DNA of 64,000 nt, taken from positions 62,001 to 126,000 of the forward strand of contig JADJGV010000003.1 of assembly GCA_016707895.1 (NCBI GenBank). Direction: 5' to 3'. Numbering within the stretch: position 1 is the first letter of the stretch; each line of letters opens with the position of its first letter. Source of the DNA: Myxococcales bacterium (GTDB lineage Bacteria; Myxococcota_A; Polyangia; Haliangiales; Haliangiaceae). The translations under genes and the position numbers were made by a program. Positions 47,001 to 53,778 of this stretch are shown piece by piece. The notes beneath the pieces are model-generated. The model did not search any database, was not told where the DNA came from, and saw only the letters and a program-made list of their open reading frames with translations.

Positions 47001-47504
47001 CCCGGCCAGCGGCGCGAACACCGCCGCCGCGCCCAGCCGTCGGCGCAGCGCCTCGCGGTCGCACGGGCGATCGTCCTCGTCGAGCAGCGCCACCTCGGCC
47101 AGCGGCCGCGGCGTCGCGAAGCCCCAGCGCCCCACCCGCGCGTCGAGCGTCGTCGCCTCGGTGCCCAGGCCGATCGTCAGCGACCGCCCGGCCGCGGCGT
47201 TGCGCAGCTCGAGCGCCGCGTAGGCGATGGCGCCGCCGGCCCGCCGCACGCCGCGCTCGGCGTCGAACCGCAGCACCACGCCTTGCAGGCTGCGGCCCTC
47301 GTCGCGCCGTCCGCCCAGCCGCGCCGCGGCGTTCCACTCCAGCTCGCCGCCGGCCAGCACGTCGTGGATCGCGTCGAGCACCGTGGTCTTGCCCGAGCCG
47401 TTGTCGCCCAGCAGGAACAGGTGCCCGCCGCCGCGCAGCTCGACGGTCTCGTCGACGAAGTTGTGGACGTTGATCAACCGCACGCGCTCGACCTGGTACG
47501 TCAT
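44040..47504 (-). CDS. jetC: Wadjet system SMC-like ATPase JetC
   Basis: An 1154-residue MukB/SMC-like ATPase, the loop-extruding motor of the Wadjet anti-plasmid complex. It begins MTYQVERVRLINVHNFVDET; Walker A is GDNGSGKT (33-40). A very long Ala/Arg/Glu-rich coiled coil with a central hinge-like break (about 430-560) follows. The ABC signature SGGEQ is near 1041-1045 and Walker B LLFDEAFYGID near 1072-1081. The ATG overlaps the jetB stop (ATGA). Coiled-coil helix composition and order match JetC/MksB-type proteins; subtype is not assigned. Confidence 0.9.
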   Translation of the reverse strand: MTYQVERVRLINVHNFVDETVELRGGGHLFLLGDNGSGKTTVLDAIHDVLAGGELEWNAAARLGGRRDEGRSLQGVVLRFDAERGVRRAGGAIAYAALELRNAAAGRSLTIGLGTEATTLDARVGRWGFATPRPLAEVALLDEDDRPCDREALRRRLGAAAVFAPLAGFRREVAARLFGSEAAYAEAIRFWGMAKAYREIVATARDFGALFERLLPAPDSEVFAEVLQALAAIDDLDAALRDLDAQAAYVGGLQALAAEVGAAREAGARYRWLAGQRELEAAATAEAAARSAAVDGARQVEALAAAAAVARAARQRAAEALYRAESTDAAAAAVALAGLAARRREVEADRAAAAAERERVARDRASCERAGADAADELARHAAALAGRLEAALPAVGEVPGEGVAVTAAAGALRARDLDAAALRDRGAATAWLARLRAQADQRRVEAELAVAAADAAVATAAARRAELAAVSAAAGRAPGVGAAIAALAAAGVDARPLYELLEPRPTAPPAGLAAVERLLGAELLEALVVAPADAARARATLVAARAPARVVVATSASARLPAWAAWFADEVATSIAGRALATALAQPADLAAVELTPGWVALRGVGAVALDEAPRRLGAAVRARAHAATLAELDEASANARARQRAATHARGAAIAAREPIDELAAALAAIDGEALVGARAAHQRQVDRLALCRAAEQAAAARADALAARVVELDAEQAALQARLDGAAAPELERRLGRLRRDRDRADADVQAAEQAQAAAQVAVIDAERRAGAHQAEHRQRAAAQADALADLRAQLAALGAPQAQADDAAVATYVRVAQRGDSFRSIEAIRAREAEAQRAADGGADELERDGARGVRCLAHASTFGFGYDRARNQLVDRRGQPAAGVHAELARAIAEQRSVVNAQTRDLMDRLVMGTLARQLQAQVQRLDDTLRGINRVLAGLRFGVSRYQFKVAPRADRQELVALVGRLSILDADSRREFRAWIELHLDELRAGGDARDADATPRLLDYRRWFDYRLHVQAATADGVDLTQRLRQVGSGGEQGVPNYLLVLALAKLMFDAAGAGVRPLLFDEAFYGIDAGRRDELLRLATELDLQLVVASPDQDGVTPAVRAATTLFVIKDGDGDVHLAPYHYRNHARDPQPALFGPPAAG

Positions 47505-48142
47505 GGCCCCTCCTCCTCACCGTCCGCGCCCAGCGCCCGCGCCACCACCTCGGGCGCCAGCCGCCGCGGATCGTAGTGGTACAGCCCCGGCAGCGCCTCG
47601 TACAGCACGCGCTCGTCGGCGACGTCGTCGTCGCGCTCGCGCGGCACCTCGCGCACGAACCGGTAGCGCTCGAGCATCGGCATCAGCTGGCGCAGCATCC
47701 GCCGCACCTCGTCGTCGGCGAGCGCCGCGCCGCCCAGCTGCGCCAGCCGGTCGCGCGCGTGGGCGAACAGCTCGCCGAACGCGAACCGCGGCGGCGGCAG
47801 GTCGGTCGGCCCGCGGTTGCTGGCCTCGAGCAGCCGCTCGTAGAACTCGAGCAGCAGCAAGAACCCGACGCAGTCGAGCCGGCGCGCCGGATCGAACGCG
47901 TCGCGCTGGCTGGGCTTGAGCTCGCGGTTGTACCAGCGGTCCTTGTAGACCCGCGCGGTCGCCGCGTCGACCAGCAGCTCCCAGCCGTACAGCTCGCGGT
48001 AGAACCGCTCGAACTCCGCGCGGTTGCGGCGCAGGAACGCGAACGCCTCGGCGTCGTCGTGCCGGTAGAAGAACGGCGCCTCGCCCAGCAGGTTGAGCAC
48101 CGCCTGCACCCGCGGCCGGTTGAGCTTGTCGAAGTACGTCAC
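47501..48142 (-). CDS. jetB: Wadjet system subunit JetB
   Basis: A 213-residue small winged-helix subunit (KITE/MukE-like) between jetA and jetC. It begins TYFDKLNRPRVQAVLNLLGE; then FFYRHDDAEAFAFLRRN, YGWELLVDAATARVYKDRW, and LDCVGFLLLLEFYERLLEAS, the WELxxD...Y pattern of JetB/DUF4194-type proteins. GTG 48142 overlaps the jetA stop as GTGA, and its own stop overlaps the jetC ATG as ATGA. Function is to bridge kleisin JetA and motor JetC. Confidence 0.85.
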   Translation of the reverse strand: MTYFDKLNRPRVQAVLNLLGEAPFFYRHDDAEAFAFLRRNRAEFERFYRELYGWELLVDAATARVYKDRWYNRELKPSQRDAFDPARRLDCVGFLLLLEFYERLLEASNRGPTDLPPPRFAFGELFAHARDRLAQLGGAALADDEVRRMLRQLMPMLERYRFVREVPRERDDDVADERVLYEALPGLYHYDPRRLAPEVVARALGADGEEEGP

Positions 48143-49644
48143 GATCCCGCCTCCCGCGTGAGCCACCCCGCCGGCGCGGTCAGCGCGCCCGCGATCTCGA
48201 CCTCGCCAGCCGCCGGCTCGAGCCGCGCGCCGCCGCGCGCCAGCCCGCGCCCCTGATCGAGGTGCGCCGCGCGCGCCACCTCCAGCCAGCGGACCGGCCC
48301 GTCGACGCCGGCCAGCGGCCCGGCCGCCAGCTCGGCCAGCGCCACCCGCGCGCGCCCGGCCAGCGCGTCGTCGAGCCACGCCCGCAGCCGGGCCTGGCGC
48401 CGCGCCGCCAGCTCGCGCGCCGCCTCGACCGTCCCCCGCTTGCGCGCCAGCGGCGGCGGCGGCCCCGGCCGCACCGCCCGCGCGGCCCCGCGCGGCGCCG
48501 GCGGCGCCAGCCGGTTGGCCGCGGTCGCCGGCCGCGGATCGACCCGCACCTGCGCCGACGCCACCAGCGCGTCGAACCAGCGCGCCCGCCGCGGATCGAC
48601 CGCCGGCCCCGCCGCCACCGCCGCGATCGCGCCGCGCAGATCGGCCAGCCGCGTGCTGCGCCGCTCCAGCTCGCGCAGGTGGCGCTGCATCTTGGCGAGC
48701 ACGTCGCGCGCCGCGGCGTCGACCAGCTCGGTCATCCGCGCCAGCGGGCCGCCCGGGGCGAAGAACGCCGCGTGGGCCGCCAGCCGCTCACCGGCGTCGG
48801 CCACCCCGCCGCCGCCCAGCCCCCGCGGCGCTGCCTCGCGCGCCGCCGCGATCCACCGCTGGCACGCCCCCAGCGCCTCGCGCAGCCGCGGCGCCGCCAG
48901 CGCCGCCAGCCGCGCCGCCAGCTCGCCGCGCAGCGCCGCGACCCGCTCGACGTACTGGCCCAGGTAGCGCTCGAGCCAGCCCAGGATCGCCCGCAGGCTC
49001 GGCAGCGCGTACGGCCGCGCCGCGAACGCCAGCATCTCGGCGCGCAGGCCGATCAGCTCGCCGCCGACGCGATCGATCGTGTCGCCCACGCACTCGACCA
49101 GGTGCAGCGCGCGGCGCGCCAGCTCGTCGTCGGCGCCACCGTCGCGCCACCGGCCCAGCACCCGCTCCAGCTCGCGCAGCTGCCCGACGATGTCGGTCAG
49201 CCGATCGCGGTTGTCGCCGACCCGCGCGTGCAGCCGCGCCGCCAGCCGCGCCTCGAGCCACTCGAGCAGCGCCACCGCGTCGTCGCTCAGCCGGTACCGG
49301 AACCGCTCGCGGCGGTTGTCCTTGTAGCTGCGCAGCTTGTGGGCCTCGGTGACACAGTCGATCGCCTCCCACGCCACCAGCTGCTTCACGTCCTGCGCGA
49401 ACAGCGCCTCGTCGTAGCCGCCGTGGCGCGCCGCCGGCGCCAGCACCCGGGCCAGCACGTCCTCGTGCAGCGGCTCGAGCTCGTGGTCGCGCCGGTACAG
49501 CCACAGGCCGTACAGGATCGTCAGGTAATACGGTGCGCGCTCGGCCGCCACCACCGCGGTCACCCGCCCGCGCACGCCGCGCCCGAGCAGCGGCGCCAGC
49601 CCGTCGGCGAACGCCGCCGCCTGCGCCCCCGGCGCGGTCGCCAC
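48139..49644 (-). CDS. jetA: Wadjet system kleisin-like subunit JetA
   Basis: A protein of about 501 residues with winged-helix start APYYLTILYGLWLYRRDHEL, then VKQLVAWEAIDCV, RSYKDNRRERFRYRLSDDAV, an extended helical middle (VGDTIDRVGGELIGLRAEML) and a C-terminal winged-helix-like part. Pattern agrees with JetA kleisins (DUF2397/DUF3375-type). The exact start is uncertain; GTG 49644 is the furthest upstream ordinary start before the divergent jetD promoter region, and GTGs at 49575 and 49563 are alternatives. GTGA overlap with jetB. Confidence 0.8.
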   Translation of the reverse strand: MATAPGAQAAAFADGLAPLLGRGVRGRVTAVVAAERAPYYLTILYGLWLYRRDHELEPLHEDVLARVLAPAARHGGYDEALFAQDVKQLVAWEAIDCVTEAHKLRSYKDNRRERFRYRLSDDAVALLEWLEARLAARLHARVGDNRDRLTDIVGQLRELERVLGRWRDGGADDELARRALHLVECVGDTIDRVGGELIGLRAEMLAFAARPYALPSLRAILGWLERYLGQYVERVAALRGELAARLAALAAPRLREALGACQRWIAAAREAAPRGLGGGGVADAGERLAAHAAFFAPGGPLARMTELVDAAARDVLAKMQRHLRELERRSTRLADLRGAIAAVAAGPAVDPRRARWFDALVASAQVRVDPRPATAANRLAPPAPRGAARAVRPGPPPPLARKRGTVEAARELAARRQARLRAWLDDALAGRARVALAELAAGPLAGVDGPVRWLEVARAAHLDQGRGLARGGARLEPAAGEVEIAGALTAPAGWLTREAGS

Positions 49645-49704
49645 CAGCCGCGCCGCCGCGCCCAGGTCGTGCGCGTCGTCGCCGGCCTTGCTAGCCTGCG
49701 CCGC
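49645..49704. promoter_or_regulatory. Divergent jetA-jetD promoter region
   Basis: Sixty bases separate the two starts. TAGCCT (49692-49697) is 7 bases before the jetD ATG. On the minus strand TAGCAA (49688-49693) overlaps it and would be the nearest -10-like element for jetA. Both arms of the defence system could thus be controlled from one site. Confidence 0.4.
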
Positions 49705-51063
49705 ATGGGCGGCGTGATGGACGATGGGCTCGACGCGGGCATGATCTCCGACCTGCGCGCGGCGCTGGACCGCGCGCCGACCGCGCGCGCCGCGATCGCC
49801 GCCGTGCTCGACCGGCTCGCCGCCCCCGGCCGCCGCCCGCGCCGCGTCACCGTCGCGATCGATCCGCCCGGCCTCGCCGCGCTGCGCGCCGTGTTCTCCG
49901 CCCGCGCGGTCACCGCCGACGACGCCGGCCGCGCCCACCTCGACCTGGCCCGCGTCCCCGCCGACGTCGCCGCCGCGCTGGCCGCCGCGCTCGATCGCCC
50001 GGCCCCCGTCGCGCCCCGCGACCACGCCGTCGAGCTGCAGCAGGCCCTGGCGACGCTGCCGCCGCCCACCTCGCCCCTGGCCCTCGCGTACCTCGCGTCG
50101 CTGCGCGCCGATCCGCGCGGGCCGCTGGCCGTCGCCGCCACCCGCGGGCTGGCCGCCGCGCTCCACCGCGTCGATCAGATCGCGCGCGTGCTCGACGCCG
50201 TCGCCGCGCTGCCCGGCCCGGTGCGCGCCGCCAACCTCGCCGCCCGCGTGCTCGGCGACAGCAAGGCCCTGGCCCCCGGCGGCGAGCTGGCCCGCGCCGT
50301 CGGCGAGGCCCTGCTCGCGTGCGCCCCCGCGATCCAGGCCGAGGTCGCCGCGCGCCAGCCCACCACCGCCGCCGCCGCCTGCGCCGCCGCCCTCGCCGCC
50401 GCCGGCCTGGTCCGCGATCTCGCCAGCGTGCTGGTCCACGCCTTCGGCCCGCTGCGCTACGCCGTCGGCGGCGTCACCTTCGGCCACGTCGCCGATCACG
50501 CCGCGCTCGGCGCCCCGACGCCGCTGTCGTTGGCCCAGCTGCGCGGCGCCCGGCTGGTCGCGCTCCCCGTCGAGCGCATCACGATCTTCGAGAACCAGGC
50601 GCCGTTCCTCGACTACGTCGAGCGCGTCGACCCCCGCCGCGAGCTGGTGATCTTCGCGAGCGGCCAGGCCACCTGGGCCGTCGTCGCGCTCTTGCGGATG
50701 TGCGCCGCCAGCGGCGCCCCGATCCGCCACGCCGGCGATCTCGATCGCAGCGGCGTGCTGATCCTGCGCAGCCTCGCCGCCCGCGCCCACGTCCGCATCG
50801 CGCCATGGCACATGGACGCCGCGACCCACGCGCGCTTCGCCGCCGCCGGCCGCCCGATCACGCCCGACGAGCGCGCGCGTCTGGCCCGCCTGCTCGTCGA
50901 CGATCCGCCGACCGCCCCCGGCCACGATCTCCTGCGCGCGATCCACGCCACCGGCGTCTGGATCGAGCAAGAGGCCATCGCCCACACCCTGTGGATCCCG
51001 CCGCCGCCGCACGCGCAACCTTTAGCACCACCGGCTGATCGCGCAACGCTTACCGCGCCCTGA
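49705..51063 (+). CDS. jetD: Wadjet system Toprim nuclease subunit JetD (divergent)
   Basis: A 452-residue Ala-rich protein whose C-terminal half is the JetD Toprim nuclease. ITIFENQAPFLDY carries the catalytic Glu296, ELVIFASGQATWAVVALL follows, and IRHAGDLDRSGVLILRSL gives the DxD at 345-347. The N-terminal half (winged helix/arm region) is more diverged. JetD cuts circular DNA after extrusion by JetABC. In the usual Wadjet operon jetD follows jetC on the same strand; here it is divergent. An in-frame ATG at 49717 is an alternative start. Confidence 0.88.
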   Translation: MGGVMDDGLDAGMISDLRAALDRAPTARAAIAAVLDRLAAPGRRPRRVTVAIDPPGLAALRAVFSARAVTADDAGRAHLDLARVPADVAAALAAALDRPAPVAPRDHAVELQQALATLPPPTSPLALAYLASLRADPRGPLAVAATRGLAAALHRVDQIARVLDAVAALPGPVRAANLAARVLGDSKALAPGGELARAVGEALLACAPAIQAEVAARQPTTAAAACAAALAAAGLVRDLASVLVHAFGPLRYAVGGVTFGHVADHAALGAPTPLSLAQLRGARLVALPVERITIFENQAPFLDYVERVDPRRELVIFASGQATWAVVALLRMCAASGAPIRHAGDLDRSGVLILRSLAARAHVRIAPWHMDAATHARFAAAGRPITPDERARLARLLVDDPPTAPGHDLLRAIHATGVWIEQEAIAHTLWIPPPPHAQPLAPPADRATLTAP

Positions 51064-51099
51064 CACACCGCCCGCGCGCCCGCGCGTCTACTGGCCACG

Positions 51100-51639
51100 A
51101 TGCTCAAGCCGCTCGCGCTCGCGCTCACCCTCGCCGCCTGCTCACGCCACCCCGCGCCGCCCAGCGCCCCGCCGCCGGTCGAGCCCGCCGCCGCGGCCGC
51201 GTCCCCCGCCACCGCGCGGTCGCCGCGCTCCCTCACGGTCGTCGAGCTCACCCGGACCTGGAGCGAGTGCTCGAACGCCGGCGGCGAGCACGCCGCCTTC
51301 GCCATCGGCGGCCAGCGCATGCACGTGCTGCGCATGGCCCACGCCGGCGGCCACGGCGAGTACCACGACTTCAGCGGCCGCAGCTTCAGCCCACCCGGCC
51401 CGCGCGACGCCAGCGGCTGGTACGTCGCCGAGCTCCGCACGCACGCTCGCCCCGACGAGGATCACGACGGCAACCCCGACTCCAGCCTCGCCGGCTGGTG
51501 CCTCGACGGCATGCCGCGCTTCGTCGCCGAGGTCGTGCGCCTGTGGCCGGCCGCCGACGAGGCCGAGGCCCGCCGCCTGGCCGCAGCGCCCCCGACCACG
51601 CCGCCCGCGTACGTGTCGCGGTGGGCAGCCCGCCCCTGA
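51100..51639 (+). CDS. Predicted lipoprotein
   Basis: A 179-residue protein; signal MLKPLALALTLAAC (Cys14), then a Pro/Ala linker (SAPPPVEPAAAAASPATA). A domain with ELTRTWSECSNAGGEHAAF, MAHAGGHGEYHDFSGRSF, and DEDHDGNPDSSLAGWC follows, with an Asp-rich turn that could bind calcium. No family recognised. It lies 36 bases after jetD on the same strand, but its lipoprotein nature makes a defence role unlikely. TACTGG 5 bases before the ATG is a weak -10. Confidence 0.68.
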   Translation: MLKPLALALTLAACSRHPAPPSAPPPVEPAAAAASPATARSPRSLTVVELTRTWSECSNAGGEHAAFAIGGQRMHVLRMAHAGGHGEYHDFSGRSFSPPGPRDASGWYVAELRTHARPDEDHDGNPDSSLAGWCLDGMPRFVAEVVRLWPAADEAEARRLAAAPPTTPPAYVSRWAARP

Positions 51640-51652
51640 CTGCAAACGTGGT

Positions 51653-52180
51653 TCAGGCCTCGTCGTCGACGACGACCACCGCCGCCGCCGCCTTGGCGTC
51701 GGGCGGCGGCTGGGTCGCGCGGTGCTCGAACGGCTTGGGCCGCTCCAGGCCGCCGGTCGGCGCGTCGCCCTTGCCGCAGGCCAGCACCTTGCGGCCGACC
51801 GGGAAGAACACCGTCATCTTGCCCAGCTCGAGCGCCTCGACCACGCCCTGCCCGAAGGTCGGGTGCTCGACGCGCTCGCCGACCGCGAACCGCTCGGTCG
51901 CGCGGTACGGGCGCGGCGGCTTGTCGAGGTCGGCGGCCACCGACGGGTGCTCGAAGCGCTCGACGATCTTCATCGGCCGCACCGGGCGCGGCGACTTGGT
52001 CGTGGTCGCGGCGCGCTTGGCGCCGGCCGGGGCCTTGGGGTTGCGGTAGCGGTGCTGCCCGCCGCACTCCTTGCAGATCACCCGGACGATCTCCTCCCCG
52101 ACCTTGGCCACGACGACGTGCCACACGTCGCCGCACTTGCTGCACAGGGATTCGATGTCGGCGCCAACTGCAGGTGTCAT
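51653..52180 (-). CDS. Zinc-ribbon protein with C-terminal Tudor/CarD-like segment
   Basis: A 175-residue protein. An N-terminal zinc ribbon is made by CSKCGDVWHVVVAKVG and VICKECGGQHRYR (Cys11/14 and Cys34/37, approximately). A basic linker (KAPAGAKRAATTTKSPRPVR) leads to FAVGERVEHPTFGQGVVEAL, a strand set like Tudor or CarD/TRCF-type modules. A Pro/Asp tail follows. Probably a nucleic-acid or RNA polymerase binding protein (inference). ATG 52180 is chosen; ATG 52198 would add six residues. Confidence 0.62.
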   Translation of the reverse strand: MTPAVGADIESLCSKCGDVWHVVVAKVGEEIVRVICKECGGQHRYRNPKAPAGAKRAATTTKSPRPVRPMKIVERFEHPSVAADLDKPPRPYRATERFAVGERVEHPTFGQGVVEALELGKMTVFFPVGRKVLACGKGDAPTGGLERPKPFEHRATQPPPDAKAAAAVVVVDDEA

Positions 52181-52216
52181 TCGGCCCGACGTATACATGG
52201 TCGCCGCCCGGCGCGC

Positions 52217-52222
52217 TACCGT
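52217..52222 (+). promoter_or_regulatory. candidate -10 hexamer TACCGT, leaderless start
   Basis: TACCGT ends 6 bases before the GNAT ATG at 52229. Confidence 0.4.
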
Positions 52223-52228
52223 CCTCGC

Positions 52229-52774
52229 ATGAGCCTGGTCCGCCTCCGCCCGCTGGCCGAAACCGACGTCGACAACATCCTCACCTGGGTCAACGATCCC
52301 GCGATCGTCGGCAACATCGCGGCGTTCTCCGGCCACGCGTTCACCCGCGACCAGGAGCTGGCCTACATCCGCCGCACCCTGGCCTCGGCCAGCGACCGGG
52401 TCTGGTCGATCGAGGAGGCCGCCACCGGCCGCTACCTCGGCCAGTGCGGCGTCCACCAGATCCACGATCGCTCCAAGGTCGGGCGCCTGGCCTGCATCAT
52501 CGCCGCCAAGGGCGACATGGGCCGCGGCTTCGGCTCGGCCGCCATCCGCGCCACGCTCGACCACGCCTTCGGTCCGCTCGGCCTGCACAAGACCTGGCTG
52601 ATGATCTTCCGCACCAACGAGCGCAGCCACCGCACCTACGCGCGCTTGGGCTTCGTCGAGGAGGGCGTGCTGCGCGAGGAGTACTTCCACGACGGCGCCT
52701 GGCACGACATGCTGCGCATGAGCATGCTGGCCCGCGAGTGGCCGGCCGCCGCGCCCGGCGCGCCCGCCGCCTAG
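52229..52774 (+). CDS. GNAT-family N-acetyltransferase (RimJ/RimL-like)
   Basis: A 181-residue GNAT enzyme. VRLRPLAETDVDNILTWVND is the family 3 opening, GYLGQCGVHQI-type strand appears as RYLGQCGVHQIHDRSKVGRL, the acetyl-CoA loop is KGDMGRGFGSAAIRATLDHA, and FRTNERSHRTYARLGFVEEG is the C-terminal motif of RimJ/RimL-like enzymes. Probable target a protein N-terminus or small amine. The stop overlaps that of the convergent DHOD-like gene in CTAG. Confidence 0.9.
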   Translation: MSLVRLRPLAETDVDNILTWVNDPAIVGNIAAFSGHAFTRDQELAYIRRTLASASDRVWSIEEAATGRYLGQCGVHQIHDRSKVGRLACIIAAKGDMGRGFGSAAIRATLDHAFGPLGLHKTWLMIFRTNERSHRTYARLGFVEEGVLREEYFHDGAWHDMLRMSMLAREWPAAAPGAPAA

Positions 52775-53778
52775 CCGATCGGCCGATCGCGCCAGCCGTC
52801 GAGCATGCGCGCGTAGTTCAGCCGCTCCCACGCGTGCGGATCGGGCGCCGACCGCAGGTCCATCACCGCCCGGGCCTCGGCGCTCGAGCGGTAGCCCTTG
52901 CTCACCAGCCACGCCGCCAGCTCGTCCTTGAGCACGCCGACGTGCCGCGGCCCGTGCATCAGCAGCGCCGAGGCCACCGCGACGACGTGGGCGCCGCACA
53001 GGATCGCCTTGGCCGCGTCGAGGCCGGTGTGGACGCCGCCGGTGCAACCCAGCGAGATCGTCGACGTCGGCGCCAGCACCGCCAGCGCGTGCAGCCGCAG
53101 CGGCAGCTCGGCCGGCGTCGACGCCACCAGCCGGCGGTCGACGTCGAGGTGCTCGAGGTCGACGTCGGGCTGGTAGAAGCGGTTGAACACCGTCACGCCG
53201 CGGGCGCCGGCGTGCTCGAGCCGCCGCACGAACGCCGGCACCGACGCGTAGAACGGCGACAGCTTCACCGTCACCGGGATGTCGACCTCGGCCACCACCG
53301 CCGCCACCACCGCCAGCTGGCGATCCTCGACGGTCGCCCCGCTCTCCAGCGGCGACGTCGCGACCTCGTACAGGTTCAGCTCCAGCGCGCTGGCGCCCGC
53401 CGCCTCCAGCTTGCGCGCGTAGCTGGTCCAGCCGCCCGGCGTCGTGCCGTTGAGCGACGCGACGATCGGCACGTCGACCTTGGCCCGCAGCCGCTCGAGC
53501 TGCTGCACGTACGGCGTCGCGTCGAGCGAGAACACGTCGACGTCGGGCAGGAAGCTGCGGGCCTCGGCGTCGGCGTCGAGCCGCGCGTCGAGGAACCGGT
53601 GCGCCGCCAGCTGCTCGTGCAGCAGCTGCTCCTCGAACAGCGAGTACATGACGACCGCGCCGGCGCCGGCCTCGACCGCCGTCGCGATCGCCGCCGGGTC
53701 GCGGGTCAGCGGGCTCGCCGAGACCACGAACGGGCTGGACAGCTCCAGCCCCAGCCACGAGGTGGTGAGGTCAGCCAT
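52771..53778 (-). CDS. Dihydroorotate dehydrogenase-like flavoprotein
   Basis: A 335-residue TIM-barrel protein of the DHOD-like group found beside nifJ. It has LGLELSSPFVVSASPLTRDP, ASLNGTTPGGW, ALELNLYEVATSP, VTVKLSPFYAS, GVTVFNRFYQPD and SLGCTGGVHTGLDAAKAIL for FMN binding. The active-site Ser/Cys loop of true PyrD is not clearly present, so it may not make pyrimidines. It overlaps the nifJ stop by 8 bases, so the two are coupled. Confidence 0.87.
   Translation of the reverse strand: MADLTTSWLGLELSSPFVVSASPLTRDPAAIATAVEAGAGAVVMYSLFEEQLLHEQLAAHRFLDARLDADAEARSFLPDVDVFSLDATPYVQQLERLRAKVDVPIVASLNGTTPGGWTSYARKLEAAGASALELNLYEVATSPLESGATVEDRQLAVVAAVVAEVDIPVTVKLSPFYASVPAFVRRLEHAGARGVTVFNRFYQPDVDLEHLDVDRRLVASTPAELPLRLHALAVLAPTSTISLGCTGGVHTGLDAAKAILCGAHVVAVASALLMHGPRHVGVLKDELAAWLVSKGYRSSAEARAVMDLRSAPDPHAWERLNYARMLDGWRDRPIG

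Noticed and set aside
44088..47576. Long plus-strand frame opposite jetC
   Set aside because: Its translation is Arg/Gln/His-rich low complexity, a mirror of the Ala/Arg/Glu coiled coil of jetC.
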